From assembly GCF_947169445.1 (NCBI RefSeq), contig NZ_CAMVPU010000012.1, positions 1-64,000 on the forward strand: DNA of 64,000 bases. Reading direction: 5' to 3'. Source of the DNA: an uncultured Butyrivibrio sp. (GTDB lineage: Bacteria > Bacillota > Clostridia > Lachnospirales > Lachnospiraceae). Of the stretch, positions 1 through 6,817 are shown piece by piece. Each line of letters begins with the position of its first letter. The first letter of the stretch is position 1. A program made the translations under genes and the position numbers. The notes beneath the pieces are model-generated. The model made no database searches. It was not told the origin of the DNA and was given only the letters and a program-made list of their open reading frames with translations.

Positions 1-1039
1 GTAATTATGCGGAACAATAATAGAAAGTTTGGATTTTATTAAAGTTTGGATTTCGGGATATATGTCACAGGGATCATTCAAGACAGCTGTCCTGACTAAC
101 CAGATATGCAGGATCAAGGATGGGTATCTAAAGTTTCCGGGGACAAAGGATAGGCTGTCTCTTGGCCAGCTCCCTAAAGAAGTATGCCTTAAGGAAGTAC
201 GTATAAAGCTCAGTGGAAACAGCTTTGTCCTGGATGTGGTTCTTTCTGTTCCTGATAAAGGAATAATGCCAATGTCTGATAAGGATATCCTCGCTGACCT
301 GTCAGATGTAGTGGATCTGAAAGATTTGAGGGTGATGGCAATCGATCCCGGAACAGACAACATAGCTGCTGTAGCAAACACTTTTGGTGCAAGGCCATTT
401 GTGATAAAGGGAGGTGTGATCAAGTCAATCAACCAGCTTTACAACAAAGAGATGAAAAGACTCTCTTCCTGTGCCATGACATGTAACAACAGGTACAGGA
501 CAAGAAAGATGAATGCTCTTACTGAAAAGAGGAACAGAAGGATAAAGGATCAGTTCCATAAGGTGAGCAGACAGCTTGCAGACTATGCAAGGGATAACCA
601 TGTAGACATAGTGGTGATGGGCCATAACACATACCAGAAACAGGAAATAGGTATAGGACATGTCAATAACCAGAACTTTGTGCAGATACCAATGCTGATA
701 TTTGCAGACATGCTCAGATACAAACTTGCTGAATATGGTATAAGGTTTGTCCTTACAGAAGAAAGCTACACATCAAAGGCAGACTACCTTGCAAAGGACT
801 ATATCCCTGTATATAAAAAGAATGCGAAGGATAACCCCACTTTTTCAGGAAAGCGGATACAGAGGGGACTTTACAGGCACTACGATGGTACAATAACAAA
901 TGCAGACATAAATGGAGCTGCAAACATCTTAAGGAAAGTATTCCCAAAGGTAAGCCAATGGGATAGGGGCATAGTGGACATGCCCTGTTCTGCAGGATGC
1001 ATAGAGCATCGTGCGGGTTCATGCCGTTTCGCGGCATAA
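1..1039 (+). pseudogene. tnpB: IS605-family TnpB (OrfB) RNA-guided nuclease, frameshifted, 5' end outside window
   Basis: This is the C-terminal part of a TnpB transposon nuclease. From the TTG at 29 it reads 336 residues without a stop. The RuvC-like triad is visible as D106 (IDPGTDN), E245 (EESYTSKAD) and D293 (NADINGAANI). The usual CxxC zinc-finger pair before the last Asp is absent, as in some subgroups. The open frame has a TAA at 2-4. The frame from base 1 reads RNNNRKFGF, typical TnpB sequence, and then stops at 40-42. Removing one T from the T4 run at 34-37 joins the two frames into ...RKFGFIKVWISGYMSQ.... The simplest reading is therefore a +1 frameshift in a gene that starts left of the window. 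A sequencing error in the homopolymer is the alternative. The family call is secure. Confidence 0.88.
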
Positions 1040-1247
1040 CAGAAACCCTTTCCGACGTGGAGTCGGTGAGGGTAGTTCATGTGATACCTTAGATGAAGCA
1101 TCGCCATCATCAGTATCTTTTCCCTCATAAGAACTGCAGGTCCATCCCTATGCTATGGTAAAGCATCGCTACCTTCACTGAAATGGTATCTGTCAAACAC
1201 GGCTGGCCTTTTGTAAAGCGTAAGCTACTTGGACTGCTGTGTTTTTT
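1040..1247 (+). ncRNA. IS605 right end with putative omega-RNA scaffold
   Basis: The 200 bases after tnpB are strongly structured and non-coding. A stem pairs ACCCT (1045-1049) with AGGGT (1069-1073) and encloses CCGAC/GTCGG (1052-1056/1062-1066). A second imperfect palindrome pairs 1198-1208 with 1231-1241 (8 of 11 positions) and is followed by T6 (1242-1247). In this family the guide (omega) RNA overlaps the 3' end of tnpB and runs to the element's right end, so this position and structure fit. The exact boundary and guide segment cannot be set from one copy. Confidence 0.45.
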
Positions 1248-1403
1248 ATGTTCTGATTATTTATACGAATGATGGAAAAGAAATGGCAAAAAAATTTGAA
1301 AAAATTTTTTGGTATTATTTCCAAATAAAAAAGATGTAATATGGTAAAAAGAGATTGGATAGTATTAGAAAAAAATCAAAAGTAAAATATTGGAGCCACG
1401 ATA

Positions 1404-2126
1404 ATGGAACGTGAAGAATTAAAAGAGGCAATTGTTAGGGATTTAAACTCTGAGGAATACCCATTTGTTGTAGAAGTAAAAGGGAATACAGTTATTGGAC
1501 GCTGGAAGGTACACGAGGTGCATCAGGATGTGGATGAAAAGAAATTGAGATCTTTTTCTGTGAAATACAAGCTTCGAAAGGACAAGACCTTTTGCGGTGG
1601 TGAAATGACAGCACAGCGTTATGATTATACTCCACCAACTAGTACGCAAACGAAAACCGTGTATTCGGTTTCGGCTTCGGATAATCTGCCTTGGAGAAAA
1701 AAGGTTGATGCGAAGGATTATCCTAATATCGGCTATGATGCTCAAAAGTTGTATTCCATTATAGAACACTATCTGATGAACAATGGTTTTTTCTATCGCC
1801 CAGGTGTATGGAATTCTGCATACATTGATTGGAATGCGGGATTTAAGCTCCGAGTTGTAGGCGTTTTGTTTATTTTGGTGGGATGCTTTGTATTTGGGGG
1901 ATGTATAGAAACCGGAGTTTTATTTTTTCAGTTATTTCCTCTTATCTATGTTGTTGTCGGGATATGGGTGCTTCTAATTGGCCTGGGGAAGGTGAAATTT
2001 TATGATCTTCGGCGGGATATTGCTATAAAGGTGATATTGGGCATTATTATAGGTGGATGGCTGGTGGTTTTTGCTTTGATGTTTTTGGAGAGTAAAGGTG
2101 TTTGGAGTTTGCCGATGCCGGGATAA
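1404..2126 (+). CDS. Hypothetical protein with three C-terminal membrane segments
   Basis: A 240-residue protein I do not recognise. The first 145 or so residues are charged and soluble (MEREELKEAIVRDLNSEEYP...). Three hydrophobic stretches follow at about 149-168, 173-196 and 209-228, the second rich in Phe/Val/Ile. It ends in a short loop, SLPMPG. The ATG at 1404 has GGAG about 9 bases upstream. It stands alone: the IS605 end lies upstream and two hairpins follow. No catalytic motif is seen. A membrane anchor with a cytoplasmic N-terminal domain is all the sequence supports. Confidence 0.75.
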   Translation: MEREELKEAIVRDLNSEEYPFVVEVKGNTVIGRWKVHEVHQDVDEKKLRSFSVKYKLRKDKTFCGGEMTAQRYDYTPPTSTQTKTVYSVSASDNLPWRKKVDAKDYPNIGYDAQKLYSIIEHYLMNNGFFYRPGVWNSAYIDWNAGFKLRVVGVLFILVGCFVFGGCIETGVLFFQLFPLIYVVVGIWVLLIGLGKVKFYDLRRDIAIKVILGIIIGGWLVVFALMFLESKGVWSLPMPG

Positions 2127-2136
2127 GATATATGAA

Positions 2137-2219
2137 GCCGTAGCACTTTTTATATGAAAAAATGCTGCGGCATTGTGTTAGGGAGGACCCTCCGGTGTGG
2201 GGCCGGAGGGGTGTTTGTT
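2137..2219 (+). terminator. Tandem hairpins, probable terminator after the 240-aa membrane protein
   Basis: Two stem-loops lie 10 bases past the stop. The first pairs GCCGTAGCA (2137-2145) with TGCTGCGGC (2163-2171), with one G-T pair, and contains T5/A5 arms. The second pairs CCCTCCGG (2188-2195) with CCGGAGGG (2203-2210), followed by GTGTTTGTT. The T tract is weak, so termination is likely but not certain. Confidence 0.55.
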
Positions 2220-2362
2220 ATGAATATGAAAAAGTGTTGTGTGGGGGTTCAAGAAGTTTTGTTCTTCTTGATGGTTTTATAATACGGTACGAACTTTAAA
2301 CGAAGCTTAAAATGTTGTGAAGAAATTGTGACGACCGAAAACCTATTTTTTCGTAAAAATAG

Positions 2363-2707
2363 TTACAGGTTTTCCTCGCCCCATTTTTTTAGTTCCAGCA
2401 AAATTGGGATGAGGCTTTTTGTTTTTTCGGTAAGAGTGTATTCAACCCTTACAGGCATTTCATCGTACTGTTTTCTCTCAACTAGGCCGTCTGCCTCAAG
2501 CTCTTTTAAGGAATTGGCTAGCATAGTGTTGGTGATTCCGTGAATTGAGCGGCTTAATTCGCCGTATCTTACAACTTCATTTTTGTCGATGACGCATAGG
2601 ATCATGATCTTCCACTTGCCGCCAACAGTATCGATAACTTTTTTTAAACCACAATCTTTTCCTGCGATATCTTCGCATAAAGGCTCTTTTGTCTCATTTT
2701 TTCTCAT
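2363..2707 (-). CDS. HxlR-family winged-helix transcriptional regulator
   Basis: A 114-residue HxlR-type repressor or activator. The family core is intact: GGKWKIMILCVI (helix 1-2), RYGELSRSIHGITNTMLANSLKELEADGL (recognition helix region), then the wing VERKQYDEMPVRVEYTLTEKTKSLIP. I chose the ATG at 2707 because TAAGGA lies 8-13 bases upstream and the product then has the usual family length. A longer reading to 2896 would run into the divergent ferredoxin gene. C11 and C19 precede the HTH; N-terminal cysteines sense quinones or electrophiles in some HxlR proteins, but that role here is inference. It is divergent from the Fe-S operon and probably regulates it. Confidence 0.9.
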   Translation of the reverse strand: MRKNETKEPLCEDIAGKDCGLKKVIDTVGGKWKIMILCVIDKNEVVRYGELSRSIHGITNTMLANSLKELEADGLVERKQYDEMPVRVEYTLTEKTKSLIPILLELKKWGEENL

Positions 2708-2743
2708 GGTATCTTTTTCCTTACTAGATAAATAAAAACTGCG

Positions 2744-2774
2744 TACTTGATATAAAAAGTATACCACATATAAT
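2744..2774 (+). promoter_or_regulatory. Promoter of the ferredoxin operon with HxlR-type inverted repeat
   Basis: A -35 TTGATA (2747-2752), 16-base spacer and perfect -10 TATAAT (2769-2774) lie 39 bases before the ferredoxin ATG. An inverted repeat TACTT-N8-AAGTA (2744-2748/2757-2761) overlaps the -35 and spacer, where a repressor would block polymerase. HxlR proteins bind inverted repeats of this general TACT/AGTA type, so the divergent regulator is the natural ligand. Binding is inferred. Confidence 0.6.
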
Positions 2775-2813
2775 AAAAGCATCAGCTGAGAAAATATTAG
2801 AAAGGCGCTGTTT

Positions 2814-3014
2814 ATGAGAAAGGCAGTTAATGATGTAAAAAGATGTGTTGCCTGTGGTGTCTGCGCGTTGCAGTGTCCAAGAGAGGCTATAGACATCTAT
2901 AGAGGCTGCCATGCAGCAGTGGATATCGATAAATGTGTTGGATGTGGTATTTGCGAAAAAGCATGTCCTGCCGGTTCAATCAGAGTAGAGGAGGTGCAGG
3001 ATGGCATCCAATAA
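2814..3014 (+). CDS. 2[4Fe-4S] ferredoxin
   Basis: A 66-residue cytoplasmic bacterial-type ferredoxin with two CxxCxxCxxxCP motifs: CVACGVCALQCP near residues 11-22 and CVGCGICEKACP near 41-52. Each should hold a low-potential [4Fe-4S] cluster for electron transfer. AAAGG lies 7 bases upstream of the ATG. Its 3' end overlaps the next gene by 14 bases, so the two are probably translated together. Its likely partner is the membrane Fe-S protein encoded next. The specific redox couple is unknown. Confidence 0.92.
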   Translation: MRKAVNDVKRCVACGVCALQCPREAIDIYRGCHAAVDIDKCVGCGICEKACPAGSIRVEEVQDGIQ

Positions 3015-3609
3015 GAAGAAACACTGGTATGACTATCTTTGGATATGGACAATAGTATATTTTGCCCTTGGATTTTTTAATATTTTGTTTGCGTGGCTTG
3101 GAATGATAGATTTCATACTTCCGCTGATTTTTGCGATAGCCGGTGGGAATAAATGGTTCTGCAATCATATGTGCGGAAGAGGGCAGCTTTTCTGGGTGCT
3201 TGGAAGGAATCTGAAATGTTCCAGAAGAAAGCCTGCGCCAAAGTGGATTTCCTCAAAGTGGTTTAGATACGGATTTCTTACATTTTTTATGACGATGTTT
3301 GGAACCATGATTTTTCAGACGTATCTGGTCTTCTCGGGTGCTGAGTCGTTAAGAAAAGCTATAAAACTCTTTTGGACATTTAAAGTACCATGGAAATGGG
3401 CTTATAATGGAAGTATCTTCCCTGACTGGGTGGCACAGTTCGGATTTGGTTTTTATAGTCTGATGCTGACTTCTACTCTGATAGGGCTTATCGTGATGGC
3501 AATGTATAAAGAGAGAACCTGGTGTTCATTCTGTCCTATGGGGACAATGACTCAGGGAATATGTAAGATTAAGGCGAAGAAAGGTATGGAGAATCATGAC
3601 ATTAAGTGA
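3001..3609 (+). CDS. Membrane 4Fe-4S binding protein, NapH/YccM-like
   Basis: A 202-residue membrane protein with about four hydrophobic segments (near 12-30, 36-52, 92-112 and 150-170). Two cysteine motifs flank the membrane core: CNHMCGRGQLF (about 54-64) and WCSFCPMGTMTQGIC (about 173-187). This layout is typical of the membrane Fe-S subunits related to NapH/YccM/RnfC-linked families that pass electrons between a ferredoxin and an acceptor. It starts inside the ferredoxin gene with AGGAGG upstream and overlaps the following gene by 14 bases. The electron acceptor is not evident. It is shorter than NapH and lacks a ferredoxin domain, which the upstream gene may supply. Confidence 0.82.
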   Translation: MASNKKKHWYDYLWIWTIVYFALGFFNILFAWLGMIDFILPLIFAIAGGNKWFCNHMCGRGQLFWVLGRNLKCSRRKPAPKWISSKWFRYGFLTFFMTMFGTMIFQTYLVFSGAESLRKAIKLFWTFKVPWKWAYNGSIFPDWVAQFGFGFYSLMLTSTLIGLIVMAMYKERTWCSFCPMGTMTQGICKIKAKKGMENHDIK

Positions 3610-3985
3610 GAGAGCCGAGAGGGCAGTGGAACTGAAAAATTCCGGAATGTATAACTGTGCGCAGTCTGTGACTGCTGCGTTAGCTGATGAGACGAATCTG
3701 ACAGAGGAGCAGCTTAAGCAGATATCTGCCGGGTTCTGCGCGGGAATGGGTAATCTTGAAGCAACCTGCGGAGCGTTGATCGGTGCCGGTATGATAGCGG
3801 GACTTAAGACGGAAGGCAAGGGAACTCTTGGAGTTACCAGACAGATTCAGGAAGAATTTGGCAGAAGATGTGGTGCAATAAAGTGCAAGGATTTAAAGGC
3901 TGTCACAGACGGAAGGCCACTTTGTCCTTGCGAGGACTGCGTAAGAAATGCAGTTATGATATATGGTGAAATTTTGGGATTGTGA
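3596..3985 (+). CDS. C_GCAxxG_C_C family protein
   Basis: A 129-residue protein carrying the signature of the C_GCAxxG_C_C family (TIGR01909-type): YNCAQSV near residue 19, FCAGMGNLEATCGALIGAG near 47-65, CGAIKCKDL near 92-100 and CEDCVRNA near 112-119. The conserved cysteines suggest metal or cluster binding and redox chemistry, but no reaction is established for the family. It is translationally coupled to the membrane Fe-S gene (14-base overlap). With the ferredoxin it forms a three-gene redox operon under the HxlR-linked promoter. Confidence 0.88.
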   Translation: MTLSERAERAVELKNSGMYNCAQSVTAALADETNLTEEQLKQISAGFCAGMGNLEATCGALIGAGMIAGLKTEGKGTLGVTRQIQEEFGRRCGAIKCKDLKAVTDGRPLCPCEDCVRNAVMIYGEILGL

Positions 3986-4015
3986 TACCATTATCGGTTA
4001 TTTTATAACTTTATT

Positions 4016-4066
4016 TTGCGACTTTTTTATAACTTTGCAACTTAGACATCGTTTATTGCAACTTAG
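4016..4066 (+). promoter_or_regulatory. Three direct repeats, probable LytTR binding sites
   Basis: TTGCAACTTAG occurs at 4035-4045 and again at 4056-4066, 21 bases apart. A related TTGCGACTT starts at 4016, 19 bases before the first. Two-turn spacing of direct repeats just upstream of a promoter is the usual arrangement of LytTR-domain sites. The operon downstream encodes a LytTR protein, so autoregulation is the likely meaning. Confidence 0.6.
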
Positions 4067-4077
4067 TGCCAGAATTA

Positions 4078-4106
4078 TTGTTGGGACGCTCCTTTTGAAG
4101 TAATGT
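4078..4106 (+). promoter_or_regulatory. Probable promoter of the LytTR-DUF3021 operon
   Basis: TTGTTG (4078-4083), a 17-base spacer and TAATGT (4101-4106) form a weak sigma-A-type promoter 12 bases after the last direct repeat. A poor core promoter with upstream repeats fits activation. Confidence 0.4.
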
Positions 4107-4149
4107 ATGCATATGAAATGCAACGACTACTGAAAAGGAGCTTTTTAAT

Positions 4150-4857
4150 ATGAAAACAATGACAGTTAACAAAGAGAGAAACAGATTTTTCCAGGGATTT
4201 GATTTCCTTAGCTATGGGCTTGAGATATTCGCTTTTATCGGATTTGAGCTTTTGCTGGGGTATGTAATAGAATTCAACGTATATGGCTACGAGTTCAAGA
4301 ATTTCACCAAGATGCAAAACGTAGTTCACTGGGTGCTTACCTGCGCAGTATGGCTGTTTGGCGCTTGGTACGTAGTTAGAGAATGTGCTAAAAAATCCGG
4401 AGTTGATCTTTTTAAGAACCTAAAGGAAAAGAGCCTTATCCAGGGCGCAAAAGAAATGTCTTTTTTACAGTGGGCGCTTCTCATTATGGGAACTGTTCTC
4501 TGCCTGATCTCAACCTGGATCGACTGGGGCGGAAGCAAGGTTGCAAAAGAGTTTGCTAGCAAAGGAATTCTTTTCCCTATGCAGTACATTTACTATCTCG
4601 TTGAAGTAGTAATGGTGCTTCTCATCATTGTTTTTGGACAGTATGCATTTGAAAAATGGTTCAAAAATGATAAGATTCCATATGGAGGAATTCTGGTAGG
4701 TCTTACTTGGGGACTTGGTCACTGGTTCACAAAGGGCTCATTGGGAATGGGCATCTACTCTGCAATCGGTGGATTTGTATTTGGAAGTGCATATCTTCTT
4801 ACAAACAGAAATATCAAGCTGTCATACCTGTTCCTCTGCATAATGTTTATTTTGTAA
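4150..4857 (+). CDS. Multi-pass membrane protein, possibly CPBP-like
   Basis: A 235-residue integral membrane protein with about six hydrophobic segments. The ATG has AAAAGGAGC upstream. Near the C-terminus, GLTWGLGHWFTKGSLG followed by GGFVFGSAYLLTNRN loosely resembles the H...N motifs of CPBP intramembrane peptidases. The EExxxR motif of active family members is not clear, so this is only a suggestion. It is the first gene of an operon with a LytTR regulator and a DUF3021 protein. In such operons the DUF3021 protein usually restrains the regulator, and the other membrane genes are often its targets. Confidence 0.7.
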   Translation: MKTMTVNKERNRFFQGFDFLSYGLEIFAFIGFELLLGYVIEFNVYGYEFKNFTKMQNVVHWVLTCAVWLFGAWYVVRECAKKSGVDLFKNLKEKSLIQGAKEMSFLQWALLIMGTVLCLISTWIDWGGSKVAKEFASKGILFPMQYIYYLVEVVMVLLIIVFGQYAFEKWFKNDKIPYGGILVGLTWGLGHWFTKGSLGMGIYSAIGGFVFGSAYLLTNRNIKLSYLFLCIMFIL

Positions 4858-4866
4858 GGGGCAAAG

Positions 4867-5325
4867 ATGAGGTTCGTTAAGACCAAAGAGGATAATATCG
4901 AGGAAAATTATTTAGAATTACACTATGATGAGATAGATGAGGAGACTGCTGCAGTGCTGGAAAGGCTGCGGCCGTCTCTTAAATATATCGAGGGGACTTT
5001 AGACGGCAAGAGGCTGACATTGCCGCTTGCTGATATGTACTATTTTGAAACCGTGGACAGGAAGACCTTTGGCTACACTAAGAATTCTTGTGTTGAGGTA
5101 AAAGAGACCTTGCAGGGAATAATTGATGAGTATGAAAATGTAGGATTTGTGCGAATCAGCAAGTCATCTATCGTTAATCTGTACAAGATCAAGAAGCTTC
5201 AGGGAGATATGAACATGAGAACCCTGATCCACCTTAAGAATGATGAGTGCCTGGTGATGAACAGAGGCTATAGAGCTGAGTTTTACGAGGCACTGGGTAA
5301 ACTCCAAGGGAGGAAAAAGACATGA
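4867..5325 (+). CDS. LytTR-domain DNA-binding protein
   Basis: A 152-residue protein whose C-terminal two thirds is a LytTR domain: DMYYFETVDRKTFGYT, ETLQGIIDEYENVGFVRISKSSIVNLYKI and a closing MNRGYRAEFYEALGKL. It has no receiver domain, so control is not by phosphorylation. Its stop overlaps the ATG of the DUF3021 gene by four bases (ATGA). LytTR-DUF3021 pairs are known small regulator/membrane-inhibitor systems in Firmicutes. The direct repeats upstream of the operon are its likely sites. Confidence 0.9.
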   Translation: MRFVKTKEDNIEENYLELHYDEIDEETAAVLERLRPSLKYIEGTLDGKRLTLPLADMYYFETVDRKTFGYTKNSCVEVKETLQGIIDEYENVGFVRISKSSIVNLYKIKKLQGDMNMRTLIHLKNDECLVMNRGYRAEFYEALGKLQGRKKT

Positions 5326-5744
5326 AGATCATCAATAAAAATAATTTCATATCTATAGTATGTGTCAGTTTTACACTGATTGTCTGCGGCAAACTTCTCT
5401 TTGAAAAGTGCACAGGTTTTACTGATAAATTCTATACTGAAAATATTTTTATGTGCCTTGGGATTTCCGTGCTGGCAACGGCAATACTGTCGCTTCACTA
5501 CTATTTACAGAAATTCCCCTTTGTTCCTGTAGTGATTGGTCAGTACCTATTTCTCATAGGACTGATTTTTGGTGGTATATGGATTATGGGGCATTTTTCT
5601 GAAAATGCACCATCAGCCTACCGGGATATGTTTATTTCTGTTACGGTACCATACGTGATTGGTGCTATAGTTTATTATGTTAGTTTTTTTATGCAGATAA
5701 AAAAGGCGAATGAAGTCTTTATGAATCTGGATACAGGTGAATAA
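5322..5744 (+). CDS. DUF3021 membrane protein, probable LytTR antagonist
   Basis: A 140-residue protein with four hydrophobic helices (about 8-28, 42-60, 68-90 and 102-125) in the DUF3021 arrangement. It ends in a short charged tail (QIKKANEVFMNLDTGE). It is translationally coupled to the LytTR gene upstream. In studied pairs the membrane protein inhibits its LytTR partner, and that is the inferred role here. No enzymatic motif is visible. Confidence 0.82.
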   Translation: MKIINKNNFISIVCVSFTLIVCGKLLFEKCTGFTDKFYTENIFMCLGISVLATAILSLHYYLQKFPFVPVVIGQYLFLIGLIFGGIWIMGHFSENAPSAYRDMFISVTVPYVIGAIVYYVSFFMQIKKANEVFMNLDTGE

Positions 5745-5771
5745 CCTAATATTTTTTGAGAGGATATAGTT

Positions 5772-6224
5772 ATGAGAAAAGCACGTTCAGAAAAAGAAGC
5801 TGCAATGAGGGAGAAAATGATCCCGGAATTGTATGCCAATGAATATAATTGTTTCATTGGATTTGAGATTTTGGAGCTCAGCTCCACCTACAGCAAAGCC
5901 AGGATCAAGGCTGATTCAAGGCTTCACAACACCTACGGCAGCATCCACGGAGGAGCATTACTTTCTTTTGTCGATGCCATGGCCGGCGCAACCGCAAGCA
6001 TGAGCGGTTACTATGCTACTACAGTTTCCGCGAACCTCAACTTCCTGCTTCCCGCAGTAGGCACAGAGTACATTTACTGCGAATGCATGAAGCTCAAAAC
6101 CGGAAAGCACATTCTTGTATTTGACATCAGGGTAACCGATGATGCGGGCAATCTTCTTGATAGTGGAGAGTTCTCATTTTTTGCCAGCAAAGTCCCTGTA
6201 CTTGGGGATAATTTGAAGTTTTAA
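5772..6224 (+). CDS. PaaI-family hotdog thioesterase
   Basis: A 150-residue single-domain hotdog protein. The active-site region of PaaI-type acyl-CoA thioesterases is present: N53, G56 and H59-G60-G61 in NTYGSIHGGALLSFVD, with D68 on the central helix. TTVSANLNFLLPAVGTEYI and LLDSGEFSFF give the remaining strands. Hydrolysis of an acyl- or aryl-CoA is expected, but the substrate cannot be read from sequence. GAGAGGA precedes the ATG. It is followed by a decayed inositol monophosphatase gene and is not part of an obvious pathway. Confidence 0.88.
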   Translation: MRKARSEKEAAMREKMIPELYANEYNCFIGFEILELSSTYSKARIKADSRLHNTYGSIHGGALLSFVDAMAGATASMSGYYATTVSANLNFLLPAVGTEYIYCECMKLKTGKHILVFDIRVTDDAGNLLDSGEFSFFASKVPVLGDNLKF

Positions 6225-6285
6225 GGGGCGAATTATAAGTATAAATGTGTATATAATAATGAGACTGAAGGAGCTGTTAAAGATA

Positions 6286-6697
6286 ATGACGATAGATGAA
6301 ATCATTGCAATAGTAAAAGAAGCCGGAAACATACTGCTTACTGCAAAACGACCTAAGATCATGGAAAAGTCAGGACATGCAAATTTTGTGACTGAGACAG
6401 ATGAAAAAGTACAGAGACAGATCTTTTGATATTGCCAAAAATCTTTTGCCGCTGTGCGTTGATCTTCGAAGATCCGGGACGGCTGCCTGGGATATGTGCT
6501 GTGTTGCTCTTGGAAGATGCGGGTTGTACTTTGAATTGAAGATACAGATATGGGATTATGCGGCAGCAGCACTTATAGCAAAAGAGGCTGGATGTAGTGT
6601 GACCGACATAGAGGGAAATCCTCTTTCATACACAGGAGCTTCCTCGACGCTTTGTATGGGCAGAGGGATAAAAGAAATTCCGGCTTGCTTTAAATAG
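6286..6697 (+). pseudogene. Inositol monophosphatase family remnant with internal deletion
   Basis: The left part (from ATG 6286) gives the normal N-terminus of an IMPase: MTIDEIIAIVKEAGNILL...NFVTETDEKVQRQI. It stops at 6427-6429. From about 6420 a second frame reads SFDIAKNLLPLCVDLRRSG then TAAWDMCCVALGRCGLYFEL...WDYAAAALIAKEAGC, the normal C-terminal third. The metal-binding GEE and DPxDGTxNF segments, roughly 110 residues, are missing between the two. An internal deletion that also shifted frame is the simplest explanation. Without the catalytic metal ligands neither fragment can be an active phosphatase. Confidence 0.85.
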
Positions 6698-6736
6698 TAG
6701 CTTCAAAAATGCATGAATAAAGTTGCTATTTTTTTT
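6693..6736 (+). terminator. Rho-independent terminator after the IMPase remnant
   Basis: AATAGTAGC (6693-6701) pairs with GTTGCTATT (6722-6730), with two G-T pairs, and runs into a T8 tract (6729-6736). It overlaps the pseudogene stop codon. Confidence 0.65.
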
Positions 6737-6817
6737 GCCGTTTACATTCTGCTGCCTGCGCCGATAATATTTAATCAACAGCAATGTATGATTTATTCAA
6801 GATATCATAAGAACGCA

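Noticed and set aside
24..53. A 13-base direct repeat (AAAGTTTGGATTT, period 17) as the cause of the tnpB frameshift
   Set aside because: Removing the 17-base unit does not join the upstream TnpB-like frame to the downstream one, whereas removing one T from the run at 34-37 does.
2708..2896. N-terminal extension of the HxlR protein to 177 aa
   Set aside because: It would run across the divergent promoter and into the ferredoxin gene; the ATG at 2707 has a good RBS and gives normal family length.
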